Part shown: one piece after another, positions 47,280 through 55,034 of the stretch
Numbering within the stretch: the stretch's first letter is position 1
Layout of the letters: every line of letters begins with the position of its first letter
DNA from: CAYMFD01 sp964389475
GTDB lineage: Bacteria > Bacteroidota > Bacteroidia > Chitinophagales > Saprospiraceae
Length of the DNA: 64,000 nucleotides
Direction: 5' to 3'
NCBI GenBank assembly: GCA_964389475.1
Contig: CAYMFD010000001.1
Span: forward strand, 109,924-173,923
Position numbers and translations under genes: made by a program
The notes under the pieces: model-generated
The model's input: only the letters and a program-made list of their open reading frames with translations
Told to the model about the DNA's origin: nothing
Database searches by the model: none

Positions 47280-47936
47280 TTGTGTGGCATTAGAAAAAGC
47301 AGAAATGGCAAAAGCGAAAAAATATGAATCGGTAAAAGAATTAATTTTTTGGTCATATGCAAATCTTGCAATGGCACATACAGCAGTTGAAAGGAATCAA
47401 GAAAAATATGGTACGTTCAATTATGTAATACGAGCGAAATTGTTCAAAGGGTTAAAAGATGAAACGATGAATATGCGAACAATTTTTGACGATGAGAAAA
47501 TAAAACTACAAACAGGTCAAATTTGCAATTACTGCGGTTCTGACGAAAAATTAGCTCTTGACCATATTTTTGCTCAAAAAGTGGGAGGAAAAGATGACGC
47601 TGAAAATTTGATTTTTGCTTGTCGGTCATGCAATAGTTCAAAAGGGAAAAAAGACCTAATGGAATGGATGAATTACAGAGGTGAATTTCTACCTTTAATG
47701 GTAATTCGGAGATACCTAAAAATAGTGTTTAAATACTGTAAAGAAAATGAACTACTTGAAGCGAAAGTCGAAGAATTAGATGATTTAAAATTGCCTTTTA
47801 ATTTGGAATTTATACCAACAAAATATCCAAAACCAAACGAACTTAAAATGAATATTGAAAAGAAATAAAACGCCACACAACAAGTGATATGAGATCAGAC
47901 TTGCTATCGCTGCGTCCGCTCCATATCACAGATCCG
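47280..47936 (+). mobile_element. lone integron-type gene cassette (HNH endonuclease gene plus attC-like site)
   Basis: The segment is bounded by GTT at 47279-47281 and GTT at 47936-47938. If excised as a circle between G and TT, its 3' end (ending ...CCG) joins its 5' end (TTGTGTGGC), recreating GTTGTGT. This is the exact complement of ACACAAC at 47875-47881, and the pairing extends to 10-11 bp. That is the R''/R' relation expected for an integron attC site split by insertion. The single gene inside is promoter-poor and strongly A-rich, unlike its neighbours. No integrase is seen in the window. Confidence 0.75.
47284..47868 (+). CDS. HNH endonuclease (cassette-borne, A-rich)
   Basis: 194 residues. 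The HNH core is intact: CNYCG (first zinc pair), LALDHIFAQKVGGKDDAENLIFAC (DH catalytic histidine and the central N), then CRSCNSSKG (second pair) at ~79-125. Upstream is a helical domain (~1-75) and downstream a helical C-terminus. GTG 47284 is the first start and lies within the cassette boundary; ATG 47305 is the alternative. The base composition (long A runs, AAA and GAA codons) is sharply different from the ~50% GC genes around it, showing recent transfer. Such HNH proteins in cassettes are often defence or restriction-like, but no specific role can be read. Confidence 0.88.
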   Translation: MALEKAEMAKAKKYESVKELIFWSYANLAMAHTAVERNQEKYGTFNYVIRAKLFKGLKDETMNMRTIFDDEKIKLQTGQICNYCGSDEKLALDHIFAQKVGGKDDAENLIFACRSCNSSKGKKDLMEWMNYRGEFLPLMVIRRYLKIVFKYCKENELLEAKVEELDDLKLPFNLEFIPTKYPKPNELKMNIEKK

Positions 47937-47942
47937 TTATGA
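47872..47942 (+). repeat. attC-like recombination site
   Basis: GCCACACAAC (R'' side) is followed by AAG, then a stem GTGATATGAG (47884-47893) pairing with CTCCATATCAC (47919-47929). The second arm carries one extra C, the kind of extrahelical base that gives attC its polarity. A ~25-nt variable terminal region contains CGCTGCGTCCG. The site ends with CCGTTATGA, containing the GTT core. Length (about 70 bp) and layout fit integron attC sites. Confidence 0.72.
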
Positions 47943-48344
47943 TCAACCTAAGCTCAAGAGTCGAGGCCTATCTATCTCACATTGCTATGACCTAGGCCCC
48001 CAACCACACCTCTACGCTGACAAATTTTAGCCCTGCTACTGTAAAGGCCTATTGCCGCACGGTAGAATAGTTGCTGATCTACATTGACTAGAAGCACCCT
48101 GGATGTGAGTCAGAGCAAGACTACACCTTCCAGGCTCCAAGTAGGTATATGAGGTGATTGTACGGCAGCAAGTATACGGAAGCTGTGTTGGTAATTCGCT
48201 CTGTTGATGCCATTACCACACGTAATCTGGCAACGAGATCTACCAGTGTTGAATTATGATATACCTTTCCTAAAAAGCCCGTATTGTTGCCAGTTTCCAG
48301 TTCACTTACCTACATTCGACCCATATTATTCAGACACGGTGATA
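47937..48344. other. 408-bp region right of the cassette, no intact gene
   Basis: No open gene. A stretch at 48029-48070 reads SPATVKAYCRTVE, followed by stops and further translated fragments. It resembles the N-terminal SAM-like domain of tyrosine recombinases, but the evidence is thin. The frame that continues into the next gene from 48204 shows no conserved features before the Rossmann motif. Confidence 0.3.
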
Positions 48345-49718
48345 ATGAGAAATATATTGATTATTGGTGCTGGCCGATCTGCCTGTAGTTTGATAAAATA
48401 CCTATTGGACAAAGCAGATAGCGAGAGCTTATTCATAACTATAGGGGACCTATCAGAGGAGAGTGCCCAGAAATTTACACAAGGTCATGCGAATGCTCGA
48501 GGTATCAAGCTTGATGTATTTGATGCCCCACAGCGCAGTGCAGCTATCAAGGCGGCCGACTTAGTAATATCGATGTTGCCTGCACGATTTCATGTCGAGG
48601 CTGCCAAGGACTGCATAACCTATAAAAAGCACCTCGTGACAGCCTCTTACGTCAGTGATGAGATGCAGGCCTTGGACTCAGCGGCCAAAGAGAATGGTTT
48701 GGTATTTATGAATGAGATCGGTGTAGATCCCGGGATCGACCATATGAGTGCTATGCAAGTTATAGATCGGATCAGGGCAGCTGGAGGTCGCATGCTGATG
48801 TTTGAGTCGTTTACGGGAGGACTGCTGGCCCCTGAGAGTGACGATAATCTATGGAACTATAAGTTTACCTGGAATCCTCGCAACGTTGTAATCGCAGGAC
48901 AGGGAGGGGCCGCGGAGTTTATACAGGAGGGCACTACCAAGTATATTCCCTACCATAGATTGTTTCGACGAACGGAGTTTTTGGACATACAGGGATATGG
49001 TCGTTTCGAGGCGCTAGCCAATAGGAATTCGCTCAAGTATCGCAGTATTTATGGACTAGAAGATGTACTGACCCTATATAGAGGTACGATGCGAAGAGTG
49101 GGCTTTAGCAAGGCGTGGAATATGTTTGTGCAGCTAGGACTGACGGATGATACATACACGATCGACAACTCCGAGGAGCTGAGCTACCGAGACTTTATCA
49201 ATCTATATCTGCCATATTCGCCGACGGACTCGGTAGAGCTCAAGGTACGGTATGCACTCAAGATCGAGCAGGATGATCTGATGTGGGACAAGTTGCTGGA
49301 ACTGGATGTCTTTAACCCTCACAAAAAAATCGGCATCAAAAACGCTACTCCAGCTCAGGCTCTACAAAGAATCTTGGAGGATAAGTGGACGTTACAGCCA
49401 GAGGATAAGGATATGATCGTGATGTATCATAAGTTCGGTTATGAGCTCGATGGACAGAAACATCAGATAGATAGCAAGATGGTGATGATCGGCCAAGATC
49501 AGACTTTTACCGCCATGGCCGCTACCGTAGGTCTACCCGTCGCAATGGCAGCGCTTAAGATCCTCAATAAGCAAATAACGACACCAGGTGTACAGCGACC
49601 GATCAGCAAGGAGGTCTATGGTCCTATCCTTGAAGAGCTCGAGCAGTATGGCATCCACTTTATGGAGGAAGAGGTAGAGTATCTAGGCTATAATGTCGCT
49701 GGCGGAGCAAGTGGGTAG
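48345..49718 (+). CDS. saccharopine dehydrogenase-family protein
   Basis: I start at ATG 48345, because the Rossmann motif follows immediately (MRNILIIGAGRSACSLI), although the frame opens at 48204. 457 residues: N-terminal NAD(P)-binding fold (~1-125, with LVISMLPARFH), then the catalytic domain with NEIGVDPGIDHMSAM (~125-140) and FESFTGGLLAPESDDN, and a C-terminal return to the first domain (TVGLPVAMAALKIL). It resembles the saccharopine dehydrogenase (L-glutamate-forming, LYS9-type) group. The enzyme interconverts saccharopine with aminoadipate semialdehyde and glutamate in lysine metabolism. No lysine-pathway neighbour is present. Confidence 0.87.
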   Translation: MRNILIIGAGRSACSLIKYLLDKADSESLFITIGDLSEESAQKFTQGHANARGIKLDVFDAPQRSAAIKAADLVISMLPARFHVEAAKDCITYKKHLVTASYVSDEMQALDSAAKENGLVFMNEIGVDPGIDHMSAMQVIDRIRAAGGRMLMFESFTGGLLAPESDDNLWNYKFTWNPRNVVIAGQGGAAEFIQEGTTKYIPYHRLFRRTEFLDIQGYGRFEALANRNSLKYRSIYGLEDVLTLYRGTMRRVGFSKAWNMFVQLGLTDDTYTIDNSEELSYRDFINLYLPYSPTDSVELKVRYALKIEQDDLMWDKLLELDVFNPHKKIGIKNATPAQALQRILEDKWTLQPEDKDMIVMYHKFGYELDGQKHQIDSKMVMIGQDQTFTAMAATVGLPVAMAALKILNKQITTPGVQRPISKEVYGPILEELEQYGIHFMEEEVEYLGYNVAGGASG

Positions 49719-50199
49719 ATGGTTGTAGAGTGTCGATGAAGGGGTGTGTGTACCGATAAACTGTGTCTACCTAGATCTTATTCGATTTTAATTTGAGGAT
49801 GCTGCAGTAAGATCGTTGGCGGTTATTATTATATGCAAGGCTTGTATTAGTGATCTGCGTACCAGCGGACGTTTATGCGTAGATGTGGAGGTAGGACACC
49901 GTCTATGCGCATTGCGACGATCGTGTTGCGAGTAGAAAACAAAACGATTTCGTTGCAAAAATTAATTGCAACAGGAGTGTTGTAAATATTTATGCTTGGA
50001 CTACCTCTCGACACAAAGTCTTCCAGAAATACTCTCCCACAAGTCATATGTATGTATATCCTACCCGTGGTCTAGGCTAGGTGGTGTAAAGCTTGCTGCT
50101 TAGTTTAGGGATAAAGTCAAGCTTGACGTCTAGCCTACAGGTTTTCGACGTTATAAATTATTACCTTACAGCAACTTCAACCATGGATGCCATGTGATT
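49719..50199. other. 481-bp region without a complete gene, containing an mnmE 3' remnant
   Basis: No intact gene. The only recognisable element is the 54-bp mnmE-like tail at 50001-50054 on the minus strand. The minus-strand frame over 49847-50047 overlaps it in a different phase and is not considered a gene. Confidence 0.4.
50001..50054 (-). pseudogene. diverged copy of the 3' end of mnmE
   Basis: Aligned without gaps to the mnmE 3' end at 63946-63999, 41 of 54 bases match (76%). The frame is kept: YDLWESISGRLCVER then stop, against TDDLLESIFGRFCIGK then stop. Most differences are transitions. Nothing upstream on the minus strand looks like the rest of MnmE, so only the tail is present. 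Both copies point the same way. This fits an old attachment-site duplication or a remnant of a partial gene duplication. Confidence 0.75.
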
Positions 50200-50733
50200 A
50201 TGAGATGTATGTATGTTTACAGCTATTTTTATTTTCTCGTAGGATTTGCAATAGGATTTACCTCCTGTGAATCCTTTGATGCTGAATCTGGAGAGAGGGT
50301 GCCTGGTCTTTGTGTAAATATGGTAAGTGCCTGCCCTATAGAAGTTCCACTTTGCGGAGACGATTGCGGTGCGATTGTCAGCTCTTTTGATATGCCTATC
50401 TATCCACATCCGGATTGCCGTGACATCAATCCAAATAATAGAAGTGAGAGAAAAGCATGTACTGTAGATAAAATCAGAGAGTTTGTAAATGATAATATAG
50501 TCTATCCACAAGCAGCGATAGACAATCAAATCCAAGGACCAGTTACTGTTACACTTATTGCCAGCTTTCCTTATGGATGTTTATCAAGTATCGATGTGTC
50601 TGGTGACTTAGGCTATGGTACTATTTGCGAGTTGCAAAGAGTATTGGCTCTTATGCCTTCATTGGAGAGTGAAAGAGAGTACAGCCAAATAGTCTACTTT
50701 CAATACAGGTTTAGATACGATTTTACACTATAG
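50200..50733 (+). CDS. lipoprotein with TonB C-terminal-like domain
   Basis: I prefer ATG 50200 over the GTG at 50194. Signal with lipobox GFTSC (Cys at ~23); 177 residues in all. The C-terminal ~85 residues resemble the energy-transducer TonB C-terminal domain: VNDNIVYPQAAIDNQIQGPV (~108-127), then VTVTLIASFPYG. Bacteroidota often carry such stand-alone TonB-like domains in periplasmic lipoproteins; what they contact is unclear. The gene is AT-rich compared with the xylan cluster. It is followed 42 bp later by an outer-membrane protein gene, a plausible partner. Confidence 0.72.
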   Translation: MRCMYVYSYFYFLVGFAIGFTSCESFDAESGERVPGLCVNMVSACPIEVPLCGDDCGAIVSSFDMPIYPHPDCRDINPNNRSERKACTVDKIREFVNDNIVYPQAAIDNQIQGPVTVTLIASFPYGCLSSIDVSGDLGYGTICELQRVLALMPSLESEREYSQIVYFQYRFRYDFTL

Positions 50734-50775
50734 AGCGATGCTGGATTAACGCAACAAAAATAAAGAAGTAATTAT

Positions 50776-51525
50776 ATGACACGAATAATTGTATTTGCTT
50801 TGATTCTACTCAATGCTGTACTCGTCTATGGTCAGCAGACAGAGAGTATCTCTGAGGTGCGAAAGAATGACTATCAGGTAGAATTAGGCTTCAATAGCAT
50901 AGAATCGATCTACAGCAATACGTCGTCGGCCACGGTACTATTCAAAAAGAAGTACCAAAGAGGTCGTCTTATCGAGGTCAATAGCGTAAAGTACCTTCGG
51001 ACTTTTTTTACATTTAATGGTCAAGTTAATTTTAGCGATGATCCGACTCAAGCGTCTGTAGATTCTACGGATGTACGATTTCATCCATCAAGTATTACCA
51101 ACTTGACCGTTGGCTTGGGACTTGAGAAACAGTTTCAAAGCAATCGATTTGTCCACTATTATGGGCTGGACTTTTTTACAAGTTACTTCAAAACTAATGA
51201 TGACTTTGAAAATGGATCTTTTGGCAATATCATAGTGAATAGTACTAATAGTACAGATCGTAGAATCAGAACTATCGAGTCAGGTTTTAACCCCTTTATA
51301 GGCATCAAGTACTACTTCACACCCCAGTTTAGTGTCGGTATGGAGACGGGTATTAGTTTGTCATATTTTAATACTAGGTTTCAGGAAATTCGTTTTGCAA
51401 GTCAGTTTGATCAGGACCTAGGTACATTTATACGTATTGTCAATGAGTTGCCACCCGCCACATCGCATGGACTTAAGTTTAGGTTTTTGGGTGTCCGCTT
51501 CCTAACTATTGGTTACAGCTTTTAA
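50776..51525 (+). CDS. outer-membrane beta-barrel-like protein
   Basis: 249 residues with signal peptide MTRIIVFALILLNAVLVYGQ. The mature part consists of amphipathic strands (YQVELGFNSIESIY, SATVLFKKKYQ, LTVGLGLEKQFQ, FVHYYGLDFFTSYF, QFSVGMETGISLSYF), and it ends in LGVRFLTIGYSF, a C-terminal phenylalanine typical of outer-membrane barrels. It is a probable partner of the preceding TonB-like lipoprotein. Both genes are AT-rich and lie between two gene remnants (mnmE tail at 50001, thioesterase tail at 51572), which suggests arrival by transfer. Confidence 0.72.
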   Translation: MTRIIVFALILLNAVLVYGQQTESISEVRKNDYQVELGFNSIESIYSNTSSATVLFKKKYQRGRLIEVNSVKYLRTFFTFNGQVNFSDDPTQASVDSTDVRFHPSSITNLTVGLGLEKQFQSNRFVHYYGLDFFTSYFKTNDDFENGSFGNIIVNSTNSTDRRIRTIESGFNPFIGIKYYFTPQFSVGMETGISLSYFNTRFQEIRFASQFDQDLGTFIRIVNELPPATSHGLKFRFLGVRFLTIGYSF

Positions 51526-51571
51526 GGGTTGTCTGATTATCTCTTTTGCCAAATGCTACCGTACTACTCTT

Positions 51572-51718
51572 GCCGATGGGCAGCGTATCGAGCAATCCGT
51601 TGCTGGCCTTACAGCTGAGGGAGATACAGCGCAGATGATATTACGCTGTAATGGCATCGATGAGGTGGGCGACGAGGTCTGCAACATGGCGATTCAGTGG
51701 TCTCTTAAGCGCAGGTAG
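51572..51718 (+). pseudogene. 3' fragment of the thioesterase-like gene (duplicate of 46813-46959)
   Basis: 129 of 147 bases match the end of the gene at 46477-46959, without gaps and up to the same stop codon (ADGQRIEQ... to SLKRR). The 5' part of the gene is missing, and the copy starts abruptly 40-50 bp after the outer-membrane gene. It is a partial duplication, probably non-functional. Confidence 0.88.
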
Positions 51719-51748
51719 ACTACTGCTACTTGGCTATCGTGCTTCAGT

Positions 51749-52513
51749 TTACCACGACAGCATCGACTCGTCAAACTTTAAGATAGCCTTCGGAGATGGT
51801 GGCTGCAGGTCCGCTGACTTGCCCTCGTAATCATATAGCGATAAGATGTATCGCATCGCTTCGATTCTCATTTTCTCCCGCTGTGCTCCACGTACGATGG
51901 TCCACGGTGACTTGTCAGTATGTGTTTTTGTAAACATCAACTCCTTGTACTTGGTAAAGTCCTGCCACTTGTCCTGCGCAGCGAGGTCCACAGGGCTCAC
52001 CTTCCATCGCTCCAGCGGAGAGTCGAGTCGCTTTTGTATTCTATCCTTCTGCCCTTTGCTGTCTATCGAAAACCAAAACTTGACGAGCTTGATACCATCA
52101 TCGATAAGCATGTCCTCATATTTCGGGACCTGCTGCATGAAGAGGTCGTACTGCTCCTCGGTGCAGAATGACATGACAGGCTCTACCACGGCTCTGTTGT
52201 ACCAGCTACGGTCAAAGAAGACGATCTCACCAGCATTGGGCAACCGCTTGATGTAACGCTGAAAATACCACTGTCCACGTTCTCGCTTGGTCGGCTTGCC
52301 GAGGGCTACGGCGCGGTAGTGTTGTGGATTGAGGAACTGCGTAAACCGTGCTATCGCTGCTCCCTTACCAGCCGTATCACGACCTTCGAATAGGATAGCG
52401 AGCCTGAGCTTTTGTTGGCTGATGTACATCTGTAGCTTGACCAGCTCCGACTGTAGGCGGTAGAGCTCTTCGACGTGCGAGGGATCTACGGTGTAGTAGT
52501 TGTTGATATCCAT
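51749..52513 (-). CDS. ppk2: polyphosphate kinase 2
   Basis: 254 residues. Walker A is FEGRDTAGKGAA (G44-G51), a PPK2 hallmark, and the Walker B/lid region is IVFFDRSWYNR (D101-R107), with PTKRERGQWYFQRY between them. The enzyme transfers phosphate between polyphosphate and nucleotides; the subclass (ADP- or AMP-using) cannot be fixed by eye. It is the last gene of the ten-gene minus-strand operon, 11 bp after the deoxyhypusine synthase-like gene. A polyphosphate enzyme beside polyamine genes may reflect shared stress physiology, or supply ATP for the ATP-grasp ligases upstream; that is an inference. Confidence 0.95.
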   Translation of the reverse strand: MDINNYYTVDPSHVEELYRLQSELVKLQMYISQQKLRLAILFEGRDTAGKGAAIARFTQFLNPQHYRAVALGKPTKRERGQWYFQRYIKRLPNAGEIVFFDRSWYNRAVVEPVMSFCTEEQYDLFMQQVPKYEDMLIDDGIKLVKFWFSIDSKGQKDRIQKRLDSPLERWKVSPVDLAAQDKWQDFTKYKELMFTKTHTDKSPWTIVRGAQREKMRIEAMRYILSLYDYEGKSADLQPPSPKAILKFDESMLSW

Positions 52514-52524
52514 AGGGTGTGCTA

Positions 52525-53499
52525 TTACCAGCCTAGTATCCAGGCGAAAACAAGTGGAGCGACGATCGTAGCGTCGGACTCGATGATAAATTTAGGGGTG
52601 TCTACTTCGAGCTTGCCCCAGGTGATCTTCTCATTAGGCACCGCACCTGAGTACGATCCGTAGCTCGTGGTGCTGTCGCTGATCTGGCAGAAGTACGACC
52701 AGCATGGGGTCTTGTCTAGGCCAAGGTCTTGGTGTAACATCGGCACGACGCATATGGGGAAGTCACCTGCTATACCGCCACCTATCTGGAAGAAGCCAAC
52801 ACCGCTGTCACCGCCATTATCCTGATACCATTGCGCTAGCATCATCATGTACTCGATCCCACTTTTCATCGTGCTAGCGGAGAGCTTACCCTCTATGCAG
52901 TAGGAGGCGAAGAAGTTGCCGCAGGTACTATCTTCCCAGCCCGGTACGATGATAGGGATGTTCTTTTTGGCTGCAGCCAGGAGCCAGCTATTCTTAGGAT
53001 CGATCTGGTACTTATCTTCCAGTTCGCCGCTCAGGAGTATCTCATAGAAGTACTCATGCGGAAAGCGTCGCTCACCATTGTCATCAGCCGACTTCCATGC
53101 CTTAAAGATGTGATCCTCTATCCTACGCATGGCCTCCTCCTCTGGTATGCAGGTGTCGGTCACTCGATTGTAGTGCTGATCTAGGAGTTCTTGCTCCTCC
53201 TGAGGGGATAGGTCTCGGTAGTTGGGTATCCGCTTGTAGTGGTCATGCGCTACGAGGTTAAAGACGTCCTCCTCTAGGTTAGCTCCCGTACAGGTGATGA
53301 TGTGGACCTTGTCCTGCCTGATCATCTCAGCGAGAGATAGACCCAGCTCAGCCGTACTCATAGCGCCAGCTAGGGTAACCATCATCTTGTTGCCGTGAGC
53401 TAGCTGGTCCTCGTAACCCTTGGCAGCATCGACTAGAGCGGCTGCATTGAAGTGGCGGTAGTGGTGTTCTATAAATTGTGATACGGGTCCTTTAGACAT
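52525..53499 (-). CDS. deoxyhypusine synthase-family protein without the canonical lysine
   Basis: 324 residues clearly of the deoxyhypusine synthase fold: NAD-site segments MVTLAGAMSTAELG (~40-53), ITCTGANLEED (~68-78), VPGWEDSTCGN (~185-195), and SDSTTSYGSYSGA near the C-terminus. In eukaryotic enzymes GGGVVKHH holds the lysine that forms the covalent aminobutyl intermediate. Here the same place reads GGGIAGDF (240-247), so glycine 245 replaces lysine. Bacteria lack eIF5A, and related bacterial proteins have been linked to homospermidine or other polyamine chemistry. With arginine decarboxylase and agmatinase in the same operon, a polyamine substrate is very likely, but the reaction is open. 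Confidence 0.9.
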   Translation of the reverse strand: MSKGPVSQFIEHHYRHFNAAALVDAAKGYEDQLAHGNKMMVTLAGAMSTAELGLSLAEMIRQDKVHIITCTGANLEEDVFNLVAHDHYKRIPNYRDLSPQEEQELLDQHYNRVTDTCIPEEEAMRRIEDHIFKAWKSADDNGERRFPHEYFYEILLSGELEDKYQIDPKNSWLLAAAKKNIPIIVPGWEDSTCGNFFASYCIEGKLSASTMKSGIEYMMMLAQWYQDNGGDSGVGFFQIGGGIAGDFPICVVPMLHQDLGLDKTPCWSYFCQISDSTTSYGSYSGAVPNEKITWGKLEVDTPKFIIESDATIVAPLVFAWILGW

Positions 53500-55034
53500 T
53501 AGTCGTTGATTTTTCGTGATAGTTCAAAGATATCCTTTCGTCGGTCATGGAGGTTTTTGACACTACCGAAGTTATGGAGCTCCATGAGTAGGCCCAGGTC
53601 TACGTCGGCGATCAGTGTCATCTCTGTATTGGGGGTGGCCTCTGCCTTGACCCCATTGGTAGGAAAGGCAAAATCGCATGGCGTGAAGACCATCGACTGG
53701 GCAAACTGTATATCCATGTTATGCACATTGGGCAAGTTACCAACGCTGCCAGCGATGGCGACGTAGCACTCGTTTTCGATGGCTCGGGCCTGTGCACAGT
53801 GTCGCACTCGCGAGTATCCATTCTGCGTATCGGTCAGGAAAGGCACGAATAGGATGTCCATACCATCATCTGCCAGGAGACGACTCAGCTCCGGAAACTC
53901 TACATCGTAGCAGATCAGTATGCCGATCTTACCGCAGTCCGTATCAAAGGTCTGTATGGCATTGCCGCCTTGCATCCCCCACACCTTGGCCTCGTCGGGT
54001 GTGACGTGGAGCTTCTCATAGCGATCTACCGAGCCGTCTCGCTTGCACAGGTAGCCTACGTTGTAGAGTACGCCATCTCTGATCTCTGGCATACTGCCTG
54101 TGATGATGTTGATGTTATAGGATATCGATAGCTCCGAGAACTTCTCTACGATCTTATCGGTAAATCCCGCAAGCTCTCGGATGGCATCTGAGCTAGACAG
54201 ATGGTTGTTGACCGCCATCAAAGGCGCATTGAAAAACTCGGGGAATAGCGCAAAATCAGACCGGTAGCCAGCCACGGCATCTACGAAGTATTCAGCCTGC
54301 TGCATAAGGTCGTCAATCGTCCGATATGGCCTCATCTGCCACTGTATGAGACCCAGGCGGACGACACTCTTTTTAGTCGCTGCCTTGTGCGACGGCTTTT
54401 GGTAGTAGATGTTATCCCACTCCAGTAGTACGGCCACTTCATTGGACTGTGAGTCCCCATCTAGATAGCCTTTGAGTACTCTTACCGGGTGAAAATCATT
54501 AGAGATCTGAAAGTTGAGTACCGGATCGTTAATCTCCTTGAGCTTAACCTTTTCGATGTACTCCTTTGGGGTGAGTTCTTCTTGGTAGTTGTGGTAGTTG
54601 GGTATACGACCACCGAAGACGATCGCTCGGAGGTTGAGTTGTTCGCACAGCTCTTTACGGTAATCGTAGAGTCGTCTACCCAGTCGCAAGCCTCTGAACT
54701 GCGGGGTAATGAAGATGTCGATGCCGTACAAGACATCGCCATTGGCATTGTGCGAGTCAAAGGTATAGTTCTGCGTGACCTCCTTGTAGGTGTGCTGCTC
54801 TGACAGCTCTTCGTAGGCAACGATGAGGGACATGGCGCAGCCCGCCACCTTGCCGTTGATCTTTATGACGACCTGCCCTTCTGCAAATTTATCAATGAGA
54901 GTGGTGACCTGCTCCTCTGTCCAAAACGAATCGGGCATAGTCTCGTAAGCGAGTATCATGGCCTCCTTGAGCTCTGTATAGTCCTCTACAGTCAGGTACT
55001 TAAGCTCTACGTTATCGATTGTACTTATATCCAT
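53499..55034 (-). CDS. GNAT acetyltransferase-nitrilase fusion (carbon-nitrogen hydrolase)
   Basis: 511 residues. The N-terminal half (~10-205) is a GNAT fold with the acetyl-CoA loop in QFRGLRLGRRLYDYR (~112-126). The C-terminal half (~222-505) is a nitrilase-superfamily amidase with the full triad: E266 (ALFPEFF), K341 (YEKLH) and C375 (LICYDVEFPE). In this operon an obvious job would be amide hydrolysis on agmatine- or putrescine-derived compounds, like N-carbamoylputrescine amidase, combined with N-acetylation. This fused architecture occurs in many bacteria with unknown function. Its last base pair is shared with the next gene's start on one side, and its first with the agmatinase stop on the other, so translation is tightly coupled. 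Confidence 0.9.
   Translation of the reverse strand: MDISTIDNVELKYLTVEDYTELKEAMILAYETMPDSFWTEEQVTTLIDKFAEGQVVIKINGKVAGCAMSLIVAYEELSEQHTYKEVTQNYTFDSHNANGDVLYGIDIFITPQFRGLRLGRRLYDYRKELCEQLNLRAIVFGGRIPNYHNYQEELTPKEYIEKVKLKEINDPVLNFQISNDFHPVRVLKGYLDGDSQSNEVAVLLEWDNIYYQKPSHKAATKKSVVRLGLIQWQMRPYRTIDDLMQQAEYFVDAVAGYRSDFALFPEFFNAPLMAVNNHLSSSDAIRELAGFTDKIVEKFSELSISYNINIITGSMPEIRDGVLYNVGYLCKRDGSVDRYEKLHVTPDEAKVWGMQGGNAIQTFDTDCGKIGILICYDVEFPELSRLLADDGMDILFVPFLTDTQNGYSRVRHCAQARAIENECYVAIAGSVGNLPNVHNMDIQFAQSMVFTPCDFAFPTNGVKAEATPNTEMTLIADVDLGLLMELHNFGSVKNLHDRRKDIFELSRKIND

Noticed and set aside
47278..47882. Insertion sequence with 11-bp terminal inverted repeats around the HNH gene
   Set aside because: The inverted repeat lies partly inside a longer attC-like site, the gene is an HNH nuclease rather than a transposase, and no target duplication is seen. 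Cassette geometry explains the repeat better.
49847..50047. 66-codon minus-strand frame
   Set aside because: Overlaps the mnmE tail copy in a different phase. The homologous phase is the one that aligns to MnmE, so this frame is incidental.
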